Shown: positions 32,727-49,396 of the stretch, piece after piece
Layout of the letters: every line of letters starts with the position of its first letter
How positions within the stretch are numbered: position 1 is the first letter of the stretch
Assembly: GCF_052324685.1 (NCBI RefSeq)
Contig: NW_027506875.1
Location: 1,982,309-2,046,308, forward strand
DNA from: Brachyhypopomus gauderio
Lineage: Eukaryota > Chordata > Actinopteri > Gymnotiformes > Hypopomidae
Direction: 5' to 3'
Length of the DNA stretch: 64,000 nt
Made by a program: the position numbers and the translations under genes
The notes under the pieces: generated by a model
The model's input: only the letters and a program-made list of their open reading frames with translations
Told to the model about the DNA's origin: nothing
Databases searched by the model: none

Positions 32727-34408
32727 GTAGCACTCTGGTACTCACACTCAGATATACACTCTGCTGCTCACACTCAGATAGACACTCTGCTGCTCACACT
32801 CAGATAGACACTCTGCTACTCACACTCAGATAGACACTCTGCTACTCACACTCAGATAGACACTCTGCTGCTCACACTCAGATAGACACTCTGCTGCTCA
32901 CACTCAGATAGACACTCTGCTGCTCACACTCAGATAGACACTCTGCTGCTCACACTCAGATATACACTGCTACTCACTCAGATAGACACTCTGCTACTCA
33001 CACTCAGATAGACACTCTGCTACTCACACTCAGATAGGCACTCTGCTACTCACACTCAGATAGACACTCTGCTGCTCACACTCAGATAGACACTCTGCTG
33101 CTCACACTCAGATAGACACTCTGCTGCTCACACTCAGACACACTGCTGCTCACACTCAGATAGACACTGCTGCTCACACTCAGATAGACACTGCTGCTCA
33201 CACTCAGACACTCTGCTGCTCACACTCATATAGACACTGCTGCTCACACTCAGATAGACACTGCTGCTCACACTCAGATATACACTGCTACACAAACTCA
33301 GACATTCTGCTACTCACACTCATATAGACACTCTGCTACTCACACTCAGATAGACACTCTGCTGCTCACACTCAGATAGACACTCTGCTGCTCACACTCA
33401 GATAAACACTCTGCTACTCGCACTCAGATATACACTGCTGCTCACATTCAGACACTCTGCTACTCGCACTCAGATATACACTGCTGCTCACACTCAGACA
33501 CTCTGCTACTCACACTCAGATGGACACTCTGCTACTCGCACTCAGATATACACTGCTGCTCACACTCAGATGGACACTGCTACTCACACTCAGATGGACA
33601 CTCTGCTACTCACACTCAGATAGACACTCTGCTGCTCACACTCAGATAGACACTGCTGCTCACACTCAGATGGACACTCTGCTGCTCACACTCAGATGGA
33701 CACTCTGCTACTCACACTCAGATGGACACTCTGCTACTCACACTCAGATGGACACTCTGCTACTCACACTCAGATAGACACTCTGCTGCTCACACTCAGA
33801 TAGACACTGCTGCTCACACTCAGATGGACACTCTGCTGCTCACACTCAGATGGACACTCTGCTACTCACACTCAGATGGACACTCTGCTACTCACACTCA
33901 GATAGACACTGCTGCTCACACTCAGATAGACACTGCTGCTCACACTCAGATAGACACTCTGCTCCTCACACTCAGATAGACACTCTGCTCCTCACACTCA
34001 GATAGACACTCTGCTCCTCACACTCAGATAGACACTCTGCTGCTCACACTCAGATAGACACTCTGCTGCTCACACTCAGATAGACACTCTGCTGCTCACA
34101 CTCAGATAGACACTCTGCTGCTCACACTCAGATAGACACTCTGCTGCTCACACTCAGATAGACACTCTGCTGCTCACACTCAGATAGACACTCTGCTCCT
34201 CACACTCAGATAGACACTCTGCTCCTCACACTCAGATAGACACTCTGCTCCTCACACTCAGATAGACACTCTGCTCCTCACACTCAGATAGACACTCTGC
34301 TCCTCACACTTAGATAGACACTCTGCTGCTCACACTTAGATATACACTCTGTTCCTCACACTCAGACACTCTGCTGCTCACACTCAGATAGACACTCTGT
34401 TCCTCACA
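32727..34408. repeat. 26-bp minisatellite II
   Basis: Roughly 60 or more copies of CACTCAGATAGACACTCTGC plus TGCTCA, with GCTACT, GCTCCT and GATGGA variants and shortened units. It is the longest array in the window (about 1.7 kb). Confidence 0.96.
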
Positions 34409-34774
34409 GGTCCAGTTGCTGCTCAGACGCTGCTGTATGGGGTAACAGCGCAACCTTCACAGATTCTCAGCGAGATGAGGAAAAGTTACTTTTCCTGCAT
34501 TCTAGCTGATGTCAATTGTGTGATTTATGTGTTTGGATAAACATCTCAGAGATGTCATGCAGGTCCTGATCAGACTATCACAGCACAGGTTACAGATGTT
34601 TTATATACATTTTTGTTTCTTCTGTTCTCCAGTGCTCTGTAACAAGAATCTTCTCAATGCAGGATCGCCTAATTTGCATAAATGTGATGTAATATTCATT
34701 ATTCATATTAATATTCATTACTGAACCGTTTCTGTGCATCAGCATCCTACATCAGACCAGCGCTGGGACACAGT
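34409..34774. other. unassigned spacer
   Basis: AT-rich; contains ATTCAT repeats at 34690-34720. Nothing coding recognised. Confidence 0.4.
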
Positions 34775-34973
34775 GTGTGTGTGTGTGTGCGCGCGAGTGT
34801 GTGTGTGTGTGTGTGTGTGCGTGTGTGCGAGTGTGTGTGGGGGGGATTTTCCCACATGGACCTCACATCTCCCCTCCAGGATGATTGGGGAGATCATAGC
34901 AGGGTCAGTCATTTCATAAAACACACAGTCAAGGCCCTACGCGATTCCAGAGGGAACACTGCTGTAGGTATGT

Positions 34974-35031
<58 letters not shown>
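34775..35031. repeat. (GT)n and (CA)n microsatellites
   Basis: A GT tract at 34775-34840 and a CA tract at 34977-35031, about 135 bases apart and complementary, so they could pair in single-stranded DNA. Confidence 0.9.
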
Positions 35032-35159
35032 GCAGGAATCTAAAGGACCAGTTGTGCTCCAACAATATGAGTCATACCTCTGTTTCCATGGAGATGGTGG
35101 AATTTTTCAGGGTGAGTTAGCCAGAAAGCTCAAACACAACTGGAACCATGACAATCATT

Positions 35160-35503
35160 AACTCTCTATCTATCCCTCCCTCTCTCTATCTATCCCTCGC
35201 TCTCTCCCTCTCACTCTCTCTCTCCCTCGCTCTCTAACCCTTGCTCTCTCCCTCTCTCCCCCTCTCTCTCTCCTGCTATTCATCCCCCTCTCTCTATCTC
35301 TCCCTCTCCCTCTCTCTCTCTCTATTCCTCCACCTCTCTCTCTCCCTCTATTCCTCCATCTCTCTCTCACTCTCTCTCCCTCTATCCCATCCACTCTTTC
35401 TATCTCTCTGCCTCTCTCTCCCTCTATCCCTCCCTCTCTCTCCCTCTCTTCCACCCTCTCTCTTTCCCCCTTTCTCTCTGTCTCTCTTACTCCCTGTCTT
35501 TCT

Positions 35504-35540
<37 letters not shown>
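35160..35540. repeat. CT-rich polypyrimidine tract
   Basis: About 380 bases of CTCTCTCCCTCTAT-type sequence, purine-free over long runs on the plus strand. Such tracts can form triplex DNA with mirror symmetry. Confidence 0.93.
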
Positions 35541-35542
<2 letters not shown>

Positions 35543-35633
35543 AAAATAGTGCAATTCATGCTTATACTTGATTACAAATTCTATATTAAAATAGAATATA
35601 AACCATCTTGTACATACCTGTGTGTGTAACATT

Positions 35634-36622
35634 TGGGTCCAGGAGTGTGACAGGGTGGTCCAGGAGTGTGGTAGTGACAGGGTGGTCCAGGAGTGTGGTA
35701 GTGACAGGGTGGTCCAGGAGTGTGTTAGTGACAGGGTGGTCCAGAAGTGTGACAGGGTGGTCCAGGAGTGTGGTAGTGACAGGGTGGTCCAGGAGTGTGG
35801 TAGTGACAGGGTGGTTCAGGAGTGTGGTAGTGACAGGGTGGTCCAGAAGTGTGACAGGGTGGTCCAGGAGTGTGGTAGTGACAGGGTGGTCCAGGAGTGT
35901 GTTAGTGACAGGGTGGTCCAGAAGTGTGACAGGGTGGTCCAGGAGTGTGGTAGTGACAGGGTGGTTCAGGAGTGTGGTAGTGACAGGGTGGTCCAGAAGT
36001 GTGACAGGGTGGTCCAGGAGTGTGGTAGTGACAGGGTGGTCCAGGAGTGTGGTAGTGACAGGGTGGTCCAGAAGTGTATTAGTGACAGGGTGGTCCAGTA
36101 GTGTGGTAGTGACAGGGTGGTCTAGGAATGTGGTAGTGACAGAGTGGTCCAGGAGTGTGGTAGTGACAGGGTGGTCCAGGAGTGTGGTAGTGACAGGGTG
36201 GTCTAGGAATGTGGTAGTGACAGAGTGGTCCAGGAGTGTGGTAGTGACAGGGTGGTCCAGGAGTGTATTAGTGACAGGGTGGTCCAGGAGTGTATTAGTG
36301 ACAGGGTGGTCCAGGAGTGTGGTAGTGACAGGGTGGTCCAGGAGTGTGGTAGTGACAGGGTGGTCCAGGAGTGTGGTAGTGACAGGGTGGTCCAGGAGTG
36401 TGGTAGTGACAGAGTGGACCAGGAGTGTGGTAGTGACAGGGTGGTCCAGGAGTGTGGTAGTGACAGGGTGGTCCAGGAGTGTATTAGTGACAGGGTGGTC
36501 CAGGAGTGTGGTAGTGACAGGGTGGTCCAGGAGTGTGGTAGTGACAGGGTGGTCCAGGAGTGTGGTAGTGAAAGGGTGGTCAAGGAGTGTGGTAGTGATA
36601 GGGTGGTCCAGATATGCGTGCT
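35634..36622. repeat. 27-bp minisatellite III
   Basis: About 37 copies of GACAGGGTGGTCCAGGAGTG plus TGGTAGT. Some units lack nine bases (GTGGTAGTG). Long open frames on both strands come from the 27-base period. Confidence 0.96.
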
Positions 36623-36724
36623 CACAGGTGAAACCTGATCAGATCGGGACCCGCATAACGTCTCTGCAATGTTCAGGGAGAGAAAGGTCTTTCAGTAGTG
36701 GTCAGTACTCCACATCCAAGTTCA

Positions 36725-37655
36725 CAGGCCTGTACTAGCACTGCAGGAACACAGTCCTGTACTAGCACTGCAGAAGAACAGGCCTGTACTAGCACTGCAG
36801 GAATATGGGCCTGTACTAGCACTGCAGAAGAACAGGCCTGTACTAGCACTGCAGGAACACTGTCCTGTACTAGCACTGCAGGAACACAGGCCTGTACTAG
36901 CACTGCAGAAGAACAGGCCTGTACTAGCACTGCAGGAACACAGTCCTGTACTAGCACTGCAGAAGAACAGGCCTGTACTAGCACTGCAGGAACACAGTCC
37001 TGTACTAGCACTGCAGAAGAACAGGCCTGTACTAGCACTGCAGGAACACAGTCCTGTACTAGCACTGCAGGAATATGGGCCTGTACTAGCACTGCAGAAG
37101 AACAGGCCTGTACTAGCACTGCAGGAACACAGTCCTGTACTAGCACTGCAGAAGAACAGGCCTGTACTAGCACTGCAGGAACACAGTCCTGTACTAGCAC
37201 TGCAGGAATACAGGCCTGTACTAGCACTGCAGGAACACAGTCCTGTACTAGCACTGCAGGAAGAACAGGCCTGTACTAGCACTGCAGGAACACAGTCCTG
37301 TACTAGCACTGCAGGAACACAGTCCTGTACTAGCACTGCAGGAACACAGTCCTGTATTAGCACTGCAGGAACACAGTCCTGTATTAGCACTGCAGGAACA
37401 CAGGCCTGTACTAGCACTGCAGGAACACAGGCCTGTACTAGCACTGCAGAAGAACAGGCCTGTATTAGCACTGCAGGAACATAGGCCTATACTAGCACTG
37501 CAGGAATACAGGCCTGTACTAGCACTGCAGGAACACAGGCCTGTACTAGCACTGCAGGAACATGGGCCTGTACTAGCACTGCAGGAACACAGGCTGTACT
37601 AGCACTGCAGGAACATGGGCCTGTACTAGCACTGCAGGAACACAGGCCATACTGG
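36725..37655. repeat. 27-bp minisatellite IV
   Basis: About 34 copies of CCTGTACTAGCACTGCAGGA plus ACACAGT. Alternating end variants (AACACAGT, AGAACAGG, ATATGGG) form a higher-order pattern. Each unit holds one CTGCAG, so a PstI digest would give a 27-bp ladder. Confidence 0.96.
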
Positions 37656-38595
37656 TCCAGTGCTTTTGTCATGCTGGTAACTGGCAGATGGTCCTTCCCG
37701 TTCTCACATGCCGTTGTTTTTATGGGCCAGTGTCCCCTCCCCCAGACGGCCGTGCTCAGCTGTGTGTGGTTATGAGGAACAGGCAGACCGTGCTCAGCTG
37801 TCCAGGAACTTTCATAGCACACTTGAATATTCAGCCGGAGGGCGAGGGATTCATGTGAAGATTCATGTGAAGATTCATGTGAAGCCGTCTGCCCCTCCGA
37901 TCAAGTCTAGTAACTTATTCACTTATACAACAATACAAACAACTTGTGAAGTTGGACTCAAGCCATTTGAATAATTTCCTTGAGAAAGTTCAAGTTGTGC
38001 ATGATGTAACTTCTTGAAAAATGACATCTAGTCAGAAAGTTAAACAAAGGCCCTCAGCCTGACCGCAAAACCCTTTCACTGGAAGAAATGTGGTTTACCT
38101 TCTCTAGTGGTTTAGCTTATATAATGGTTTACCTTCTCTAGTGGTTTACATTCTCCAGTGGTTTAGCTTCTCTGGAGGTTTACCTTCTCTAGTGGTTTAT
38201 TCTCTCTAGTGGTTTACCTTCTCTAGTGGTTGACCTTTTCTGGTGGTTGACCTTCTCTAGTGGTTTAGCTTCTCTAGAGGTTTAGCTTCTCTAGTGGTTT
38301 TCCTTCCTCTTTCTTTTGAAAGAAAAGTGTGGAGTTTCAGTGGTTCAGCTGTGACAGCAGCTGCTCTTAAAGCTCCATCTCCTTCATCTTCAACTTCATC
38401 TCTCGTGACCAATGAGCAGCACTAGTCAGATTAATCCTGGGTGGTCAGCTACAGAGCAGGATAACACCACATACACACAGGGGTCTTTTATTCTGGGGGT
38501 GATGTCTAGACTTGCCATTTAGGGATTGAGCACCAGTGACATCACAGTGTCTTTATTTGCATGTATAGTAAATGGCAGACAGGCTCATTGCCAGC
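37656..38595. repeat. unique DNA with a CTCTAGTGGTTTACCTT repeat
   Basis: A 19-base unit (TTCTCTAGTGGTTTACC) repeats about ten times at 38095-38310. ATTCATGTGAAG occurs three times at 37848-37882. The remainder appears single-copy. Confidence 0.7.
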
Positions 38596-38795
38596 ATGCC
38601 CAGCTGAGCCCAGGTGTGCCCAAGTGAGCCCAGGTGTGAGCAAGTGAGCCCAGGTGTGCCCAGGTGTGAGCAGGTGTGAGCAGGTGTGAGCAGGTGTGCC
38701 CAGGTGAGCCCAGGTGAGCCCAGGTGAGCCCAGGTGGGCCCAGGTGAGCCCGGGTGGGCCCAGGTGAGCCCAGGTGAGCCCAGGTGTGAAGCCAG
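38596..38795. repeat. 10-bp tandem repeat
   Basis: About 19 copies of CAGGTGAGCC / CAGGTGTGAG variants. Each unit resembles a 5' splice site consensus (CAG|GTGAG), a noteworthy coincidence upstream of camk2a. Confidence 0.93.
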
Positions 38796-39895
38796 ATGAG
38801 TTACAGCTTGTTTTAATCCACCTCACCTCCAGACACATTTCCATGTGTGACCGCTCTGCTGTCTTTTATATTTCTTACTTAACTCTTGATTCAATTATAC
38901 ATTTTTAATTAAATCAATCGTGTAAATCAACTTTACTTTTATTTGTAAATTTGAAACTGGTCAGTGTATTGAATCTACCATGTAAACTTGCATTGTGTTC
39001 TATATTTTTGACGACATTAATGTTACAGCATCAAATCATGTGACAAATTATGATTTGAGTAAGTATTCTTGACGACCTTATAAATTCGATATAGTCCATA
39101 TGGATTGAAAATGGGGTTTTAATGCCACCTGCTGGACAACGTGCAGCATGCAAACACACAAACATGTTTAGTCGATAGATTTTACCCCCCCCCCCCCTTG
39201 CCCCTCCACACACATCCTTATGTAACTTTGCTAACATGCTCCAGCCATACTATAACCCTGTCATCTGTTCCCATGAGGTGAGCGTCTTAATAATTCATAA
39301 ATAACATCTTAATAATTAACTGGGGAGAAGGGCACTTGTCAAATCATTTGGCTGTGTTTATTCCTCGTTGAGCACTGAGGGTTTACTTCAGGCACATGAT
39401 CCTGCAGACAGGTTGGTAGTGGGAGGTTTTCCTTCAAAGTGGGCGGGGCGAACAGTGGACACGCCCCCACCTCCACGTGTGTCTCACTCACACTGGGTCC
39501 GTGTCCATCAGAGCAGCGTCTCCTCTGGTGGGGACTCCCCATCTGTGAGGGACAGCAGCTCACAGGCCTCCCCCTACAGCACCTCACCCGTCCTGGACAA
39601 CCTACTATGGGGGAGGGGCCAGGCCAGGGAATGGGTGTGGCTTGGTCTGGTGGGTGGAGCTGGTGGATTAGATGGAGAAAGGGGGGAATGTGAGCTATAG
39701 TTAAAACATGAATTGTTTGTTTTATCTAATTTATTATCTGCTGGTTCATGGGCCTGCATAACATAACATTTATCTACCCCACTTTATCTACATCTTGTAT
39801 TCCAACTATGCTCTGATGCACTATACCTACACTATCCTGAATCTACCCTGAATCTCTAGATTATATGTGGACTATCTGACTGCAGTTGTGTGAGA
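38796..39895. other. unassigned intergenic DNA
   Basis: Apparently single-copy, with a C tract at 39186-39198. A frame at 39368-39700 is discussed in the findings; there is no confident gene. Confidence 0.4.
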
Positions 39896-39904
39896 CCCAG
39901 TGGA

Positions 39905-40577
39905 GCTGAGCTGGATCACAGTGATGAAGATGAAGCTGGATCACAGTGATGAAGGTGGATCACAGTGATGAAGATGAAGGTGGATCACAGTGATGAAGAT
40001 GAAGCTGGATCACAGTGATGAAGATGAAGGTTGATCACAGTGATGAAGGTGGATCACAGTGATGAAGGTGGATCACAGTGATGAAGGTGGATCACAGTGA
40101 TGAAGATGAAGGTGGATCACAGTGATGAAGGTGGATCACAGTGATGAAGATGAAGGTGGATCACAGTGATGAAGATGAAGGTTGATCACAGTGATGAAGG
40201 TTGATCACAGTGATGAAGGTGGATCACAGTGATGAAGATGAAGGTGGATCACAGTGATGAAGGTGGATCACAGTGATGAAGATGAAGGTGGATCAAAGTG
40301 ATGAAGGTGGATCACAGTGATGAAGATGAAGGTGGATCAAAGTGATGAAGATGAAGGTGGATCACAGTGATGAAGATGAAGGTGGAACACAGTGATGAAG
40401 ATGAAGGTGGAACACAGTGATGAAGATGAAGGTGGAACACAGTGATGAAGATGAAGGTGGATCACAGTGATGAAGATGAAGGTGGATCACAGTGATGAAG
40501 ATGAAGGTGGAACACAGTGATGAAGATGAAGGTGGAACACAGTGATGAAGATGAAGGTGGAACACAGTGATGAAGAT
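39905..40577. repeat. GATCACAGTGATGAAG minisatellite
   Basis: Mixture of an 18-bp unit (GGTGGATCACAGTGATGAA) and a 27-bp form with an added GATGAAGGT; about 30 units. It ends roughly 520 bases before the camk2a start codon. Confidence 0.95.
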
Positions 40578-40674
40578 AATCCACTACTGACCATTCAGAC
40601 CAGGATGTGTTCACATCTCCAGAGACAAGGTGGCTACTTCATGTGTACAGTGTTGTGCAACTGTGTGTGTGAGT

Positions 40675-40675
<1 letters not shown>

Positions 40676-40712
<37 letters not shown>

Positions 40713-40746
40713 CTGTGTGTATCTGTGTGTGTGGGTGTGTGTGTGT
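40676..40746. repeat. (GT)n microsatellite upstream of camk2a
   Basis: GT run with two ATCT interruptions, ending about 130 bases upstream of the likely TATA box of camk2a. Confidence 0.9.
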
Positions 40747-40799
40747 AACATGTTCACAGCTTCATCTGAGCTGAAGCTGCTTGAGAGGAGGGGGATGCA

Positions 40800-46876
<6,077 letters not shown>

Positions 46877-46911
46877 GTGAGTCGCTTCTTCAGGTGTGTG
46901 TATGGGCTTCT

Positions 46912-46915
<4 letters not shown>

Positions 46916-46976
<61 letters not shown>

Positions 46977-47049
46977 TCTGGTGGTGAGTGCTTTTGATGG
47001 GTGGCTTCTGAGTGGGCTTCTCTAGTGGCGAGTAGATACCCCCACACCC

Positions 47050-47083
<34 letters not shown>

Positions 47084-47086
47084 CTC

Positions 47087-47150
<64 letters not shown>

Positions 47151-47172
47151 ACCACACACCCACACACCCACA

Positions 47173-47206
<34 letters not shown>
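46916..47206. repeat. (GT)n, (CA)n and (CT)n cluster after camk2a exon 2
   Basis: A GT run (46916-46972) starts 40 bases after the exon 2 donor. It is followed by CA (47052-47080), CT (47081-47150) and CA (47155-47206) runs. The GT and CA tracts are mutually complementary. Confidence 0.92.
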
Positions 47207-47209
<3 letters not shown>

Positions 47210-47399
47210 TCTGACTGATTTGGTTTAACATAGAGAGGAGAATCCTAAATGCACCAGAGGCATTTCAGCTCTGCACCTCACACCTCCCACACAGTGGAAC
47301 CACACACAGCTCTTATATGTCCTCCAACAGCACTGCGCGCCAAACCCACTGAAATGTGTTCATTGAATGTAGCTCGGATTCACTTCTGAACTGACTGAA

Positions 47400-47585
47400 A
47401 GTCCATTCTGTTACCTCCAGTGACTTCAGAACATTCTGTTGCCTCCAGTGCCTTCAGAACATTCTGTTACCTCCAGTGACTTCAGAACATTCTGTTACCT
47501 CCAGTGACTTCAGAATATTCTGTTGCCTCCAGTGCTTTTAGAACATTCTGTTGCCTCCAGTGCCTTCAGAACATTCTGTTACTTT
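47400..47585. repeat. ~28-bp minisatellite
   Basis: About six and a half copies of CATTCTGTTACCTCCAGTGA plus CTTCAGAA. Confidence 0.92.
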
Positions 47586-47644
47586 TTTTTCAACTGCTAT
47601 GATAAAAAAACTCTGAAAGGCCTGTGTGTCCCTGTGCTGTCTCT

Positions 47645-48255
47645 AGTCTGAGTGATCTCTTCTGTGCTGGGTGATCCCCTCTGTGCTAAGTGATCTCTTC
47701 TGGTCTGAGTGATCTCTTCTGGTCTGAGTGATCTCCTCTGGTCTGAGTGATCTCCTCTGGTCTGAGTGATCTCCTCTGGTCTGAGTGATCTCCTCTGGTC
47801 TGAGTGATCTCCTCTGGTCTGAGTGATCTCCTCTGTGCTGAGTGATCTCCTCTGTGCTGAGTGATCTCCTCTGTGCTGGGTGATCCCCTCTGTGCCGGGT
47901 GATCCCCTCTGTGCCGGGTGATCCCCTCTGTGCCGAGTGATCCCCTCTGTGCCGAGTGATCCCCTCTGTGCCGAGTGATCCCCTCTGTGCCGAGTGATCC
48001 CCTCTGTACTGGCTGATCCCCTCTGGGCCGAGTGATCCCCTCTGTGCCGAGTGATCCCCTCTGGTCTGAGTGATCCCCTCTGGTCTGAGTGATCCCCTCT
48101 GGTCTGAGTGATCTCCTCTGTACTGGGTGATCTCCTCTGTACTGGGTGATCCCCTCTGTACTGGGTGATCCCCTCTGGTCTGAGTGATCTCCTCTGTACT
48201 GGGTGATCTCCTCTGTACTGGGTGATCCCCTCTGTACTGGGTGATCTCCTCTGGG
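47645..48255. repeat. 19-bp minisatellite
   Basis: About 32 copies of GAGTGATCTCCTCTGGTCT / GTGATCCCCTCTGTGCCG variants. Confidence 0.95.
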
Positions 48256-48922
48256 CTGCTCCTCCTTCTTTTAATGGAGGTTACCACTTTTCAGCTGCTT
48301 GCCTGCAGGGAGAGACAAATAGTTTATAAATAACCACCATTTTCATGAGGGTGGAGCCTAACCCTCAGAACTGTTTTGGATGTGGAACGGTATGCAGGCA
48401 CGGTGAGGCACACACAATTACTCTGCAGGCTCCAGGAAGTAGATTTTAGCTGCAGAAAAGAAAGACAGAAGCACTCAGAGACCACACATGTGCTGGGTAA
48501 TGGACACAGTCTACTGAGAGGCTCAGATTTTATGGGCTTGGATTCCTGGGAAAGATGAACTGTCTAATTGCAGTGACAGGATTTGTATATTTGCAGACCT
48601 CACAATGTGATTTCCAGATTGTTATGTGATACATTAATAAGGACCCATCCCATGGACCAGGCTTGCTGAAATGCAATGGGATTGTGTGGCCTCAATGAAG
48701 TCACCGGGCCTGGAGTTTATCACGGAACTGGAGTCCTTTACAGCCAGAACGACCCAAGTTTGGGTAATTAGTGAACCCAGGATTTGTGATTAGTGAACTT
48801 AGGAAATGTGATTAGTGATTAGTCATGAGAGGTGATTTGTCTCAACATCAAATTGAGTGAACTTGTTTTTCTCTGCATTTGCAGAGTGCCAAGTGTCTTC
48901 TTAATTCACTGATCTTCTAGTA
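48256..48922. other. camk2a intron 2, single-copy segment
   Basis: No exon, repeat array or transposon end recognised. Confidence 0.4.
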
Positions 48923-49193
48923 CAGTGGTTGCCAACCTATGGCACCGTTGGCACGCCGAGGCATAATCACTGGCACGCGACACGCTGGACCAGCATCAGC
49001 TAATAAAAAAAAAAAATAGAGCACGATCCTCCAATCGAAATCACTCCTCAACGCTCTGCTCGGCGGAGGCGTTTATACTTGACGATCGGTCGCGATATAA
49101 TACTTAATTTGTGTCCATTTACACCTCCCCCCGTCAACAACTGTTTAAAGTTGGCACTCTATGTCTCCATGTCTCAAAGGTTGCCGACCCCTG
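48923..49193. mobile_element. hAT MITE (CAGGGGTCGG family), third copy
   Basis: Ends CAGTGGTTGCCAACCT and, complemented, CAGGGGTCGGCAACCT. 8-bp flanks ttctagta (48915-48922) and ttctacta (49194-49201) differ at one base. Same family as 5405-5744, in inverted order of its internal landmarks. Confidence 0.85.
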
Positions 49194-49396
49194 TTCTACT
49201 AGATCATATATTCATATATTTTATTTGTTCTACTAGATCATATATTCATATATTTTATTTGTTCTACTATATCATATATTCATATATTTTATTTATGTTC
49301 TACTATATCATATATTCATATATTTTATTTATGTTCTACTAGATCATATATTCATATATTTTATTTATGTTCTACTAGATCATATATTCATATATT
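49194..49396. repeat. 36-bp AT-rich tandem repeat
   Basis: About five and a half copies of TTCTACTAGATCATATATTC plus ATATATTTTATTTATG. The array seems to have expanded from the MITE target-site copy, since its unit begins with the TTCTACTA flank. Confidence 0.9.

Noticed and set aside
35170..35632. Arg/Glu-rich protein reminiscent of RED or SR proteins
   Set aside because: It is the antisense of a CT-rich tract, so the RERERE pattern is a translation artefact.
31836..37655. Many open frames of 100-380 codons on both strands
   Set aside because: They come from 27-bp or similar tandem units whose length is a multiple of three. No start context, splice sites or non-repeat domain.
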